A DNA stretch of 64,000 nt from Lentibacillus sp. JNUCC-1 (GCF_009741735.1 NZ_WHOH01000001.1:124001-188000), one strand, 5' to 3'; counted from the first letter of the stretch, positions 44,973-54,827 are shown. Numbers and translations are program-made. The notes: generated from the letters alone by a model not told the origin.

Positions 44973-46577
44973 TTATGATTGTTTTCTGTTGTACTGTCTT
45001 TGGCGTGATGAGCTTCTTTTATGATCGCGAACTTGTGTGATCCAAGCTTTGTCTTCATCCATCATTTTTTTAGCAGCATAAATTGTCAGAAATTGAACGA
45101 CGATAATCGGGATACCCATGAGTCCCGACAGCACCTCAAGTGGGGCCAGACCTCCAATCCGCATTAGTACGAGTGCAAGTGCTGTAATAACGCCTGCTAC
45201 AAGGATGCGCAAGTACTTTGAGGGTTCTGCTTTACTCATATTTTCGGTACCTGTATAGGATGCGATTGTATATGTCGTCGAATCAAGTGTTGTTGTTAAA
45301 AAGATGGTTGCAATAATTACAAACACAATAATCACAAAGGTTGATAGCGGCAGTGTTGACAGGATATCGGGAATAGCTTGCATTCTATCTTGATTTTTAA
45401 CAATATCAAGAACGTCTAGTTCGCCTGTCAAATAACGGTTAACTCCAAGTCCTCCAAGCACGCCGGTCGCTACCCAGGATATCATAGTCGGAGCCAGCAA
45501 ATAGGTCAAAATCATTTCCTTGATCGTACGGCCACGGGAAATTTTAGCGGCGAACACACTATGAAGCATTGCCCAAGTTGCACTATAAGCAAACCAAAAA
45601 ACGATATGGCTTTCAATATGAGTCGAACCTTTTAAATCAAGCGAGTTCGTATAGAAAGCAAGATCTGTATAGTTAGAAAACAGAAAGCCGACCGTGTCAG
45701 TAAAATAGTCCAGTATGAAAATTCCCGGGCCAATTACCATCACGAACAAGGCAAAGGCCGCTGCTAAATACATATTAAGCGTACTCAGTCGTTTAATACC
45801 TTTTTCAATACCAAGGTACGCACTAACTGAGAAAAGACCAACCCAGACAAGTGTCACAATCAACGTAAGAGTAAATGTGATTTCTGTATTGAGTAACTCA
45901 GCTACGTTGTAAGTGACAATCGGTGCTCCCAGACCAAGGGTAACTGCAGCGCCGGTTAAAATACTAATAAGAAAGATAATATCAAGTACTTTACCGCCAA
46001 TTCCATCCGTGAATTTATCTCCGAAGAGAACACGGCATGCTTCAGAAATCCGCATAAAAGGTTTTTTTCGAACATGCAATACATATCCCATTGCTGGTGC
46101 GGCCATCACAAATATGGCGAACACCTGAAAACTCCACATAAACATGCCGTAAGCGTTTCCCCACATCAAGGCTTGAGTTGACCCTGCCTCCACTCCAAAT
46201 GGAGGGTCATTTGCTACAGATGCCCATTGAAGCATTCCAGTTCGCATGATTGTAGAACCCAAACCCATGGCAATTAATATAGAAGCATATTCAAATAAGG
46301 TAAATCTGGGTTTCTCGGTAGGGTCACCGAGAACGACATTTCCATATTTAGAAAAAGAAAGGTAAAGTCCTGCTGCCACCAGAATGATCGTATACCAGAT
46401 ATAACCCCATTTGAAGTGATTAACAATAGAATCGAATACATTGTTCAACAATTCAAGAGAGGTATCTTCGTACATCGCAAATAACATACTGATCGCTACA
46501 ACTACAACCAGTGAGGGCAAAAAGATTCTGTGATCAATTAGTCGTCGTTTTGCTGTATTTGACTGCTTATTTGCCAT
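44973..46577 (-). CDS. BCCT-family transporter (betaine/choline/carnitine type)
   Basis: 534 residues, about twelve helices. Contains the Trp-rich segment of BCCT carriers near YSATWAMLHSVFAAKISRGRTI and the FMWSFQVFAIFVMAAPAMGY region. Likely sodium-coupled uptake of glycine betaine or choline for osmoprotection. Highly charged C-terminal tail (WITQVRDHKRSSSRQRQYNRKQS) as in osmoregulated members. AGGAGG lies 8 nt before the ATG. Confidence 0.88.
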   Translation of the reverse strand: MANKQSNTAKRRLIDHRIFLPSLVVVVAISMLFAMYEDTSLELLNNVFDSIVNHFKWGYIWYTIILVAAGLYLSFSKYGNVVLGDPTEKPRFTLFEYASILIAMGLGSTIMRTGMLQWASVANDPPFGVEAGSTQALMWGNAYGMFMWSFQVFAIFVMAAPAMGYVLHVRKKPFMRISEACRVLFGDKFTDGIGGKVLDIIFLISILTGAAVTLGLGAPIVTYNVAELLNTEITFTLTLIVTLVWVGLFSVSAYLGIEKGIKRLSTLNMYLAAAFALFVMVIGPGIFILDYFTDTVGFLFSNYTDLAFYTNSLDLKGSTHIESHIVFWFAYSATWAMLHSVFAAKISRGRTIKEMILTYLLAPTMISWVATGVLGGLGVNRYLTGELDVLDIVKNQDRMQAIPDILSTLPLSTFVIIVFVIIATIFLTTTLDSTTYTIASYTGTENMSKAEPSKYLRILVAGVITALALVLMRIGGLAPLEVLSGLMGIPIIVVQFLTIYAAKKMMDEDKAWITQVRDHKRSSSRQRQYNRKQS

Positions 46578-46656
46578 CAGTGAATCCTCCTGTTTGTTTA
46601 AGTTTTCATCATCTCAATACCCTCTCTGTTTTGAATTAAACTCACGGGCGACTACT

Positions 46657-46700
46657 AAAAAAACAAGCTGCCGTATTCACATTTGGCAGCTTGTTTTTAA
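46657..46700 (-). terminator. Terminator of the second Hsp20-like gene
   Basis: AAAAAAACAAGCTGCC pairs with GGCAGCTTGTTTTT. Confidence 0.88.
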
Positions 46701-46705
46701 ATCAA

Positions 46706-47104
46706 TTATTTAAAGATATTCAATAACGCAACGAGATATAGTTTATACTTCGGGTAACGTTTAGGCAGTTTGAACTTTATCCTTCCATCCTCATAGTAAA
46801 GTTGACTCGAATCTTCATTTATTAGCGAGGGCAGTCGAACACGTACATTGATCATCTGTGAATTTCCGTTAGGAGTAGATTGTGTGTATTGTTCAGCTGG
46901 TAAACTGACTTGGAGCGTTTTGTGATTGACACTGTAGGCGATGAATTCTTTCCGCGTCTCCCCCGGCACAAATCCTTCTACAATGACATCATGATCTGTT
47001 TCAAACACATCCAAATGAACGTTCTGGTTATTCAAAGGGGTTATATGAGATTCGCTGGTATATTCAGGTTGCCCACCGTAAATAGCGCTTATCGGCCTAT
47101 ACAT
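46706..47104 (-). CDS. Hsp20/alpha-crystallin-like protein
   Basis: 132 residues. VHLDVFETDHDVIVEGFVPGETRKEFIAYSVNHKTLQVSLP is the alpha-crystallin-like part; the tail is hydrophobic. ATG 47104 lies 8 nt behind AAGGAG, preferable to GTG 47113. Diverged like the gene at 11.3 kb; such proteins in bacilli are often spore-coat or stress related. Confidence 0.78.
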   Translation of the reverse strand: MYRPISAIYGGQPEYTSESHITPLNNQNVHLDVFETDHDVIVEGFVPGETRKEFIAYSVNHKTLQVSLPAEQYTQSTPNGNSQMINVRVRLPSLINEDSSQLYYEDGRIKFKLPKRYPKYKLYLVALLNIFK

Positions 47105-47250
47105 CCTTCTCACTCCTTTATAATAAACTGTCTTACAGTCACTTTATCCAAATAGAGAAGGTTCTAAACCTGATTGCATTTTAAATGAAAACAGTTTCTC
47201 TTCCACGTATAATAGCTGTATGAGCAACTTAGAACTTGAGGTGATTAACT

Positions 47251-48174
47251 ATGACACAATATATTCGCACATTGAATGAAAAAGACTATTCACACATCGC
47301 AAACATGCAAACAGGGATCAATGACGATTACGTTCTGCGAGTGTTTCCAGAGTTGCTTGAACGAGGGGATACTATATACGGCCTGTTTGCCGACGACCAA
47401 TTAGCCTGTATCGGCGGATTTTCTGTTATTGCAGGATCGTACGCCATGCTCGGACGATTGCGTAGTGATACGCGTTTTAGAGGATATGGCTATGCGACAA
47501 CTTTAATGAAATATATCACCACGGAAGCTTTTAAAAACCCGCGAATTAATTGGGTCGGTGCTAACACAGAAGAAAATAATTTACCTGCAAGACGCGTGCT
47601 GGAAAAGATCGGATTAACACCGATCATCAGTCTTTACGGAGCGACAACAAAAGAGCCCGGCTTACTGAAGGGAAAATGTGACATATGGACAAAAATCGAC
47701 GATACAAATCGGAAGCAGGCCTGGCTTGAAAGTGTGTTCACTCAACCTAAAACAGTGTTTCCCTACGAATGCTATTATCCCCTGCCGGCAACCCCACATC
47801 TTTTTGAACCAGACACCATAAAGGATTGGGTGTTTTATGAGAATGCAGCACAAACACGTATGGTGATTTTAAAACCGGACAGAAAGAAGCATCAATATCT
47901 ACATGTCGTCTATCCTTGGTCTGACTTTTCAATTCAGGAAGGACTTTGGGAAACAATTGAAAGTGAATATAAGACACTGAAGCACAAAACATCCGAGAGG
48001 GAAACACTGGTGTGGATTGATTTGACTGAATATGATGTCAGTTTATTGCCATGGGCACATCCTTTCACCCTTAAATCACCATGGATTCTACATGGAATTA
48101 CCCGAGATTCACAAAAATATTTAACTGAGTTAACGGAGGCATCGACGCATGCTGAACAAACAAGTTCTTATTGA
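47251..48174 (+). CDS. GNAT-family acetyltransferase
   Basis: 307 residues. The N-terminal 150 form a GNAT domain with the acetyl-CoA site RFRGYGYATTLMKYI and later NNLPARRVLEKIG; the C-terminal half is an additional domain without a recognised family. Overlaps the following C39 peptidase gene by 26 nt, suggesting translation of both from one mRNA. Substrate unknown. GAGGTG precedes ATG 47251. Confidence 0.85.
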   Translation: MTQYIRTLNEKDYSHIANMQTGINDDYVLRVFPELLERGDTIYGLFADDQLACIGGFSVIAGSYAMLGRLRSDTRFRGYGYATTLMKYITTEAFKNPRINWVGANTEENNLPARRVLEKIGLTPIISLYGATTKEPGLLKGKCDIWTKIDDTNRKQAWLESVFTQPKTVFPYECYYPLPATPHLFEPDTIKDWVFYENAAQTRMVILKPDRKKHQYLHVVYPWSDFSIQEGLWETIESEYKTLKHKTSERETLVWIDLTEYDVSLLPWAHPFTLKSPWILHGITRDSQKYLTELTEASTHAEQTSSY

Positions 48175-48754
48175 GGGTGTGCCATTGGATTATCAATATC
48201 CAGACTTGCCCACCGGATGTGAGGCAACCGCAACCTCAATGCTGTTAAGATGGGCAAAAATTGATGCTGATAAGTTTGCGGTGGCAGATCAACTTATAAA
48301 AGGCGATAAAGTACATGAAATAGATGGTAAATGGTATGGTGCGAATCCCGATGAAACTTTTGTGGGAGACCCTTATTCTGACGAAGGAAGTTATGGTGTC
48401 TTCCAAAAGCCCATACTCCGTATTATTGAGCATTTCTTGCCCGAATGCAGCCTGGATTTGAGCGGGAGAGATTTCACAGAAGTCCTCTCTGTTTTAGACA
48501 AAGGAACACCTGTTGTAGCTTGGACGACACTCAAGCAAAGGGAAACCTATTACCATAAATCATGGGAGGACCCGCTCGGGCAAATGATTGATTGGTACAA
48601 CAACGAACACGCTGTCACGGTAGTTGGATATGACCAGGACTTCATCATCGTCCATGACCCGGATACAGGAAAACGTGAATTTTATGACAGGGATACATTC
48701 ATTCATAACTGGGGGTCACTCGGCAAACGTGCTGTCACACTTCATGTTAAATAA
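48149..48754 (+). CDS. C39-type cysteine peptidase (YvpB-like)
   Basis: 201 residues without signal peptide. Papain-like C39_2 motifs: Cys24 in LPTGCEATA, His in NNEHAVTVVGYD and Asp in IVHDPDTGKREF. Members occur as soluble peptidases or pseudopeptidases; here the triad is complete. Coupled to the upstream GNAT gene. Terminated by the hairpin at 48755. Confidence 0.86.
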   Translation: MLNKQVLIEGVPLDYQYPDLPTGCEATATSMLLRWAKIDADKFAVADQLIKGDKVHEIDGKWYGANPDETFVGDPYSDEGSYGVFQKPILRIIEHFLPECSLDLSGRDFTEVLSVLDKGTPVVAWTTLKQRETYYHKSWEDPLGQMIDWYNNEHAVTVVGYDQDFIIVHDPDTGKREFYDRDTFIHNWGSLGKRAVTLHVK

Positions 48755-48795
48755 CACATCAGCCGTACACATATAAGTGTGTACGGCTGATTGTG
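48755..48795. terminator. Bidirectional terminator
   Basis: TCAGCCGTACAC pairs with GTGTACGGCTGA between convergent genes. Confidence 0.85.
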
Positions 48796-48800
48796 CTTCT

Positions 48801-50984
48801 CTATTTTTCCCTGTGTGTCAGATTTAATAAGGACGGCATGAGGAATCCACGCACGATAAACGTATCGAGCAATATACCGAATGCCATCGCAAAACCGAAT
48901 AAGAACAATTCCTGAATCGGCTGTGACATCAAGACAGCAAAAGTTGCCGCGAGTATAAGCCCTGCTGAAGATATAACCCCACCTGTCATTTTAACGCCTT
49001 CTTCAACAGCATCTTTCCAAACTTTCGTTTTCGCGTACTCCCGGATTCTTGACACAAGCATGATATTGTAGTCGACACCAAGCGCCACCATAAATACAAA
49101 TGTATATACCGGCAGTCTATAACTGATTGAATCGTATCCCATCAAGTGTTCAAACATCCACCAACTGAATCCAAGTGTCGCTCCAAAGGACAAAAGAATC
49201 GTCCCTACCATCAATCCTGCCATAAGCAAGGATCGCGTCTGGAATGCAAGAACTAAGACAATTAATACAATTACAATGGCAAACAATACAATGGTATCCC
49301 GTTCATTCATGTGTCGAACATCGAGCTGCTGAGCAGTTTGTCCGCTGTAATGCAGACTCGTACTCTTTGTAGAGAAACCTGAGGAGGTTAGCAATTGCCC
49401 TTCATTTTCCCTCAAATCCTCAATTGCATCTAATGCTTCAGGTTCATACGGATTGCCACTAAGAGTTAATTGAAGTTTCACCGCCCGCTTACTTTCAGCG
49501 AGAAAGTCCCGCGGAAGTTCTTCGTCTCCTTTAACCATAGCATCTGATAATCCTGGCGATACGGAATCTACTTGTTCTGCAGATTCTAATTGCTGGATTA
49601 AGGATGATATATGGTCTCTGAAGTCCGTATCATTGTCAAATGTATCGTCCGATTGCACAATGACGTTAACCGGAGCAAGCTCCCCTGCTGGATAATGTTC
49701 CTCAAGCAATTCAAATCCTTTTCTTGAAGACATATCTTCCGGGAATGACTTCAGCTGATTAAACGAATAATCGATTTGTGTTACGTTGTAAATTCCGATC
49801 CCCATAATAACAACCAACACGGCCGCTATAACACCTGAACGTTTTTTAACCAAATGTCCGACCCCGCCCCAAAATTTATGGCGGCTTTTTTTAGATGTTT
49901 CATTGGCTTTAGGAATCGAAGGCCAAAATGCTTTCCGTCCCATAATGGCAAATACACTTGGAATTAATGTCAAACCTGCGATAAGAATGACGGCTACACT
50001 GACCGAAAACACTGATGCAAATGCATGATAAGGTTCAAATACCGTTGCAAACAAGGTCAACATGGCTAAGAAAATAGTACCGCCACTGAAGAAAATCGGT
50101 TCAGAAACATGATAGATTGCTTTCGACATTGATTCGTATTTTGATTCTGTCTTCTCCAGTTCTTCACGATACCTGGAAAATATAAACAAGCTGTAATCGG
50201 TAACGACTGCAAAGAGAAGAACCAGCATAATTGAAACTGCTGAACTATTGACTTCAAACAGTTCATACTTCCCGGCTATACCCAAAAGTCGATCCACAAC
50301 ACCATATACCAAACCTGCAATAATTAATGGTGTGATGGCCAAAATAGGTGAACGATAAATGAGTATGAGGATGATAAAGATCAGCACAATCGTGCCAATC
50401 ATCAACACGAAGTCACCATTTTTAAACATGGCAATTGTATCAGCCGCAATCCCTGCTGGCCCTGTTATTTCAAATTGGACGTCCCCCATATCAAGACTGT
50501 CCACCTTGTTTGATATTTTATCCAGTGTATTGTGAACGAGATCACTGTCTACACCTTCTTTGAAAGTTGCATTAAATAAAAGGGTCGTGCCATCTTCCGA
50601 AATCATTTTATCCTGTACTTCCTCAGGAACCTCATGAAATGGAAGTGCGCTCGCTATGTCCTCTGGCCGATCATCTGAAGCCAGCCATTCGCTAAGCTTG
50701 GTTAATTTTTCTTTATCCTGATCATTCAAGCCCCCGTCACGATGAAACACCATCAACGCGGTAAGGCCGTCATCTGAGGGGAATTCCTGATCTTTTAAAT
50801 GTGAGGCTATTTCTGAAGGGCGATCTCCTGAAATGCTGGCCTCTTCACTGTTTTGTTCATAATCACCAGCTGATGGAGCAAATACAGTCAAAGCAATGAG
50901 TGCGATCACCCATACCGCCAGTGTGATTTTCACACCTTTTTTGCTGCTAACCCGCTTAACCAACTCTCGTACATAAGCTAACAT
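48801..50984 (-). CDS. MMPL/RND-type membrane transporter (YdfJ-like)
   Basis: About 727 residues in two repeats of one helix, an extracellular domain and five helices. The second helix block of each half holds VTDYSLFIFSRYREEL and GVDYNIMLVSRIREY, the Asp-Tyr pair used in proton relay. Exports lipids or drugs in other species; substrate here unknown. ATG 50984 is preferred over GTG 50996 and ATG 50993 because AAAGGTGA is about 8 nt away. Confidence 0.88.
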   Translation of the reverse strand: MLAYVRELVKRVSSKKGVKITLAVWVIALIALTVFAPSAGDYEQNSEEASISGDRPSEIASHLKDQEFPSDDGLTALMVFHRDGGLNDQDKEKLTKLSEWLASDDRPEDIASALPFHEVPEEVQDKMISEDGTTLLFNATFKEGVDSDLVHNTLDKISNKVDSLDMGDVQFEITGPAGIAADTIAMFKNGDFVLMIGTIVLIFIILILIYRSPILAITPLIIAGLVYGVVDRLLGIAGKYELFEVNSSAVSIMLVLLFAVVTDYSLFIFSRYREELEKTESKYESMSKAIYHVSEPIFFSGGTIFLAMLTLFATVFEPYHAFASVFSVSVAVILIAGLTLIPSVFAIMGRKAFWPSIPKANETSKKSRHKFWGGVGHLVKKRSGVIAAVLVVIMGIGIYNVTQIDYSFNQLKSFPEDMSSRKGFELLEEHYPAGELAPVNVIVQSDDTFDNDTDFRDHISSLIQQLESAEQVDSVSPGLSDAMVKGDEELPRDFLAESKRAVKLQLTLSGNPYEPEALDAIEDLRENEGQLLTSSGFSTKSTSLHYSGQTAQQLDVRHMNERDTIVLFAIVIVLIVLVLAFQTRSLLMAGLMVGTILLSFGATLGFSWWMFEHLMGYDSISYRLPVYTFVFMVALGVDYNIMLVSRIREYAKTKVWKDAVEEGVKMTGGVISSAGLILAATFAVLMSQPIQELFLFGFAMAFGILLDTFIVRGFLMPSLLNLTHREK

Positions 50985-51093
50985 ACCATTCATCACCTTT
51001 ATTTTTATGATAAATCCAGCTTAAATGATGAATATGAACAGAGAATGAACGATACATTTCATTAAAAATCTCCCATAACCCCTTATCAAAAAG

Positions 51094-51635
51094 TAGACAC
51101 AAACTATGAACCAAAGAAAACTTGAAATGACTGCTTCTTGCAACCGCTCGGGGAAAACACTCCGCGTCCAGTGGGCGCTGCTGAGCCTCCTCGGTCTATC
51201 GACCTCCGGGGTCTCACCGAGGCTTTTCCTCCCACAGGAGTCTCCGTGTTTTCCCCGAGCTTGGTTAGAGCGTGTTAATGTCCCAGATTAATACGTGTGC
51301 AGAACCATCCAAGCCACTGAATTACATAGAGTGATTGGAGCGGAGGGAAGTCGACTCCTGCGGGAACAGCACGAGTCCGAAGACCCCACAGCGATTACAT
51401 TAAGGAGGGTCGACTAAAATCGCCCTTTGCGGGCAACGTCGACATACCCCTTGCCGGGGCAAGGAGGCTGAGGCCGTGCCCGCGGCTAGAAGACACTGTG
51501 AAAGTGGGTTTCTTGAACAGATGTCGCACTGGAGCTGTGATAAAGTTAAAGGGACTTCCCGGAGCGCAAATCACGGTGCTCTTATATACATTGATGGGTG
51601 TTGACCTACTATGCTTTTTAGTTCGCAGTTTACTT
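51094..51635. repeat. Family-1 repeat (copy C, about 542 bp)
   Basis: Ends TAGACACAAACTATGAACCA and TTAGTTCGCAGTTTACTT are inverted relatives. Interior is inverted relative to copies A and B (CAACCGCTCGGGGAAAACAC...). A hairpin cassette lies at 51409-51464: GTCGAC, TAAAA, GCCC-TTTGC-GGGC, AAC, GTCGAC, CCTTGC-CGGG-GCAAGG. It ends 70 bp upstream of the promoter of the S1-domain gene. Confidence 0.85.
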
Positions 51636-51705
51636 ATACTTTGCTTTTTTATTTCGGCTATCTCTAGGAAGACAATATTAAAAAAGAACGTTTGGGTATC
51701 AATGA

Positions 51706-51734
51706 TTGAAAAATATTTAAATCCTTGCTATAAT
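51706..51734 (+). promoter_or_regulatory. Strong sigma-A promoter of the S1-domain gene
   Basis: TTGAAA, exactly 17 bp, TATAAT, 32 bp before the start codon. Confidence 0.8.
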
Positions 51735-51765
51735 AAGTTGCTAACATTTTTGAGGAGGAACTTTT

Positions 51766-52173
51766 TTGTCAATAGAAATCGGCAGTAAGGTACAAGGAAA
51801 AGTAACTGGTATTACCAATTTTGGTGCATTTGTGGAATTGCCTGATGGAAAAACAGGTTTGGTCCATATCAGCGAGGTCGCTGACAGCTTTGTTAAAGAT
51901 GTGAACGATCACTTGACGGTCGGAGATGAGATCGAAGTTAAAGTCTTAAGTGAAAAAGAAGGTAAGATTGCCCTTTCTATCAAGAAAACCGTTGAGCGCC
52001 CTGAACGCCCAAGAAAACAGAGCCAAAACTTCCGCTCCAAAGGATCATATAAACCTAAAGAGAGCTTTGAAGATAAAATGGCAAAGTTTTTAAAATCAAG
52101 CGAAGAGAACTTATCATCCCTTAAACGCAACACTGAAGGAAAACGTGGCGGCCGCGGCGGCAGACGAGGTTAA
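51766..52173 (+). CDS. yugI: S1-domain RNA-binding protein (general stress protein 13, YugI-like)
   Basis: 135 residues. One S1 domain (residues 1-72, GKVTGITNFGAFVELPDGKTGLVHISEV), then a basic linker and an Arg-Gly tail KRGGRGGRRG. Ribosome-associated in B. subtilis. A TTG start at 51766 lies 7 nt behind GGAGG. Monocistronic, between a sigma-A promoter and a terminator. Confidence 0.9.
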   Translation: MSIEIGSKVQGKVTGITNFGAFVELPDGKTGLVHISEVADSFVKDVNDHLTVGDEIEVKVLSEKEGKIALSIKKTVERPERPRKQSQNFRSKGSYKPKESFEDKMAKFLKSSEENLSSLKRNTEGKRGGRGGRRG

Positions 52174-52182
52174 ATATATAAT

Positions 52183-52217
52183 AAAAAAGCGTGCTCTGTG
52201 CGAGCGCGCCTTTTTTT
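52183..52217 (+). terminator. Terminator of the S1-domain gene
   Basis: AAAAAAGCG(T)GCTC pairs with GAGC(G)CGCCTTTTTTT. Confidence 0.88.
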
Positions 52218-52223
52218 GTTGTT

Positions 52224-52397
52224 AAGGAAATTATAAAATATCCGAGCTGTTAATAAACATTGTCAAACGCCACGTCCAGCTCCAACGCCTCCCCCCCTCG
52301 AGTCATAAGCAATAATGTTTCGTGGCTAAGACCCCCACTACATGCTCTTGTTTATGATTTTCAGGGGGTGACCGAGGCGTTTCCGCTTTTGTTCTTA
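52224..52397 (-). repeat. Family-2 hairpin repeat
   Basis: Core 52274-52394 begins GTCCAGCTCCAACGCC and ends GACCGAGGCGTTTCCGCTTTTGTTC; the two halves fold into a long imperfect hairpin (TCATAAGCAA against TTGTTTATGA at the top). A 50-bp leader with ATCCGAGCTGTTAATAAACAT is shared with the 58.4-kb locus. The right end directly abuts, and its TTA supplies, the stop codon of the minus-strand phosphoesterase gene. Confidence 0.85.
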
Positions 52398-53219
52398 ATC
52401 ACAGCCTTCTAAATCAATTACCGTAAATTGGCTTTGATTCATAAAACGAACTGGGATGTGAGTTGTTCCCAGACCGCTGTCGATATACATATAACCACCA
52501 TTTTCAAGCGGATAAATACCTTTAGCCCTATGTGGAAACAAACCTTGGCCCGGAGCTACCATAGCACCGATCAAAGGAAATCGGATTTGTCCTCCGTGTG
52601 TATGGCCACAGAGCATGAGATCAACAGATGTTTCACTAATATCCAGGCCATCGGGCATGTGAGCCAGCACTAAATTAAAATCATCTGTGCTGTAACAAAG
52701 ATCATATGAATCATATTCTTCGGCATTTTCAACAGCATAACCCGCACCAATCAGGCGTAGACTGTTGCCTTCTTTACCCAACTTGGCATATTCTCCGTCG
52801 AGTATCATGACCCCACGGCTTTTTAATCCTTGGATAAATATTTGGGTTGCCGGATGTTCCCATTCATGATTACCTGAAACAAAATAGACATGCTTGCACA
52901 TGACCGTCAAGACATCGATTAGCTGATAAACATTTCTAAAACCCCGTGTTTTGCGATCAATTAAATCCCCAGTAATGACAACCACATCTGGATTCTGATC
53001 TTTAATTGCTTTGAGCAGCCGGTTGTTCTTTTTCCCAAAGGTTCTATTATGCAAATCACTTAGTTGTACAACTCTCATTTTGGTTCCATTCGTCCACTTA
53101 TTGGTTTTAAAACTGATTTGATTAACTTTGAATAAGAACGTATCATGAAAAATTTTGATGCCACATCCAATTAGACATGATGCAAAAAACCCAGTGCAGT
53201 ACTTCAATTTGTTGTTCAT
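52395..53219 (-). CDS. Metallophosphoesterase (YkuE-like)
   Basis: 274 residues. N-terminal hydrophobic segment (membrane anchor or signal), then calcineurin-like motifs LSDLHNRTFG, ITGDLIDRK, SGNHEWE and LCGHTHGGQIR for two metal ions. Resembles YkuE, a cell-wall-linked phosphoesterase of B. subtilis, but lacks an obvious Tat twin-Arg. The stop codon is the first triplet of a family-2 repeat. Confidence 0.87.
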   Translation of the reverse strand: MNNKLKYCTGFFASCLIGCGIKIFHDTFLFKVNQISFKTNKWTNGTKMRVVQLSDLHNRTFGKKNNRLLKAIKDQNPDVVVITGDLIDRKTRGFRNVYQLIDVLTVMCKHVYFVSGNHEWEHPATQIFIQGLKSRGVMILDGEYAKLGKEGNSLRLIGAGYAVENAEEYDSYDLCYSTDDFNLVLAHMPDGLDISETSVDLMLCGHTHGGQIRFPLIGAMVAPGQGLFPHRAKGIYPLENGGYMYIDSGLGTTHIPVRFMNQSQFTVIDLEGCD

Positions 53220-53353
53220 TCCATCTACCTCTTTACTCCATATACATAAGACCTATTATACACGAATGACCTTGTAGGTGATATTCTTATTACTACCTCT
53301 TGCAATCTTTGTAACGCTATGTTAATTTAAGATTACAAGATAATTAAATAACG

Positions 53354-53430
53354 CTATCATGTAACTGACTAGATCAGGCATGGTGAATCAACTACGATAA
53401 CATCGTCAGTGGTTTACCATGCCTTTTTTA
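53354..53430 (+). promoter_or_regulatory. RAT/terminator antitermination switch
   Basis: CTATCATGTAACTG...CAGGCATGGTG (53354-53386) resembles the ribonucleic antiterminator bound by BglG/LicT-type proteins. Its 3' part is also the 5' arm of a terminator: AGGCATGGT (53376-53384) pairs with ACCATGCCT (53416-53424), followed by six T. The two folds exclude one another. Located 45 bp before the EIIA gene, with the antiterminator gene downstream. Confidence 0.75.
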
Positions 53431-53474
53431 ATGGTCATTTTAATGTTGGCTATCATTTCACAGGAGGCTTCATC

Positions 53475-53969
53475 ATGTTTAAAAACCTTTTTCAGAAATC
53501 AACTCAATCACATCCCGGACATATATACACTCCTGTTAACGGCGAAATTATTCCCATTACTGAGGTACCCGACCCTGTCTTCTCCGAAAAAATGATGGGA
53601 GACGGTATCGCCATTATTCCATCAGACGGGCGTTTCACAGCACCGGCGGACGGCGAAATTGTTCAAATCCCTGAAACGAAACACGCTTATGGCATCCGCA
53701 CAACTGACAATGTAGAAATACTTGTCCATATCGGTCTCGAAACCGTGGGGTTAAAAGGACAAGGGTTTAAAACTCACGTTGAAGTTGGGGATACAGTGAA
53801 AATGGGAGATCTCGTTATCACATGTGATCTGGAATACATTAAGGAACATGCTGAACATATTATAACACCAGTCGTTATTACAAATACTAACGATCTAAAA
53901 GGAAACATTACACCTAAAACAACAAAAAACGCTAAAATAAAAGACACAGTGATTATGACGATTACCTGA
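53475..53969 (+). CDS. PTS glucose-family EIIA component
   Basis: 164 residues, soluble. Active-site His in VEILVHIGLETV, and the conserved MGDGIAIIP segment of the Glc-type EIIA. Carries phosphate from HPr to the EIICB encoded two genes downstream, which lacks its own EIIA. ATG 53475 lies 7 nt behind AGGAGG. First gene after the antitermination switch. Confidence 0.9.
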   Translation: MFKNLFQKSTQSHPGHIYTPVNGEIIPITEVPDPVFSEKMMGDGIAIIPSDGRFTAPADGEIVQIPETKHAYGIRTTDNVEILVHIGLETVGLKGQGFKTHVEVGDTVKMGDLVITCDLEYIKEHAEHIITPVVITNTNDLKGNITPKTTKNAKIKDTVIMTIT

Positions 53970-54008
53970 TCGAGTATCTTAAACGTACACATTAAGGATG
54001 TGTTTAAA

Positions 54009-54827
54009 ATGAAAATCAGAAAAATATTAAACAATAATGCTGTTATTGTTATGGACAACGATCAAGAGAAAATCGCCATGGGACCAGGTGTCGGATTTAA
54101 TAAACACAAAAACGACATCCTCCCGCAAAGTACAGTAGAAAAATTATTTGTGCTAAAAGAGCATGAGAAATTACAGCAGTTGCTCGAACGTATCCCTGAG
54201 GAGCATTTGATCCTGGCCGAAGATATTATTAAGCATGCAGAGCAAGAACTCGGTATGAAAATCAATGAACACATCCTTATTATGCTGACAGACCACGTTT
54301 CATTTGCTATTGAGCGACTAAAAGAAGGCATCCGCGTCAATAATAAGCTACTCCAGGAGATTAAGATTTTATATAAAGAAGAATTTAACATTGCTCTATG
54401 GGCAATCAGACACATCGAAGAAAAAACAGGCGTCAAAATGCCTCTCGACGAAGCAGGATTCATTGCCCTCCACATCCATACGATGAAACTTAAAGGAGGT
54501 GATGTGCGCAAGGCTGTAAGACAGACCACCATCGTCAGAGAGATGGTCGACAGCATTGAATCATGTCTAAGCATAACAATCGAGGAAAACGACATAGCCT
54601 ATGAAAGGCTTATCATGCATCTCCATTTTGCACTTACCCGGACAAACCAATACAATAACCACACCATGGATCCGGAGATGCTGGAGATGATTAAGTCGAA
54701 ATATCAGATTTCCTTCCAATGTGCTCAGACAATTGCTGAAAATATTGCTCTTGACCATAACATTTATTTGCCTGAAGAAGAACTTGGCTATATCACGCTT
54801 CATATTGAGCGGTTGAGACAGAATTAA
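54009..54827 (+). CDS. BglG/LicT-family transcriptional antiterminator
   Basis: 272 residues: RNA-binding CAT domain (1-55, MKIRKILNNNAVIVMDNDQEK), then two PRD domains with regulatory His residues (AGFIALHIHT; LIMHLHFALTR and LGYITLHIERL). Phosphorylation by PTS proteins should tune its binding to the RAT at 53.35 kb, giving autoregulation. ATG 54009 is preferred over GTG 54000, with AAGGATG about 8 nt away. Confidence 0.9.
   Translation: MKIRKILNNNAVIVMDNDQEKIAMGPGVGFNKHKNDILPQSTVEKLFVLKEHEKLQQLLERIPEEHLILAEDIIKHAEQELGMKINEHILIMLTDHVSFAIERLKEGIRVNNKLLQEIKILYKEEFNIALWAIRHIEEKTGVKMPLDEAGFIALHIHTMKLKGGDVRKAVRQTTIVREMVDSIESCLSITIEENDIAYERLIMHLHFALTRTNQYNNHTMDPEMLEMIKSKYQISFQCAQTIAENIALDHNIYLPEEELGYITLHIERLRQN

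Noticed and set aside
51106..51291. Small gene MNQRKLEMTASCNRSGKT in copy C
   Set aside because: Begins at the inverted-repeat end and runs through the repeat; not conserved with the other copies' frames.
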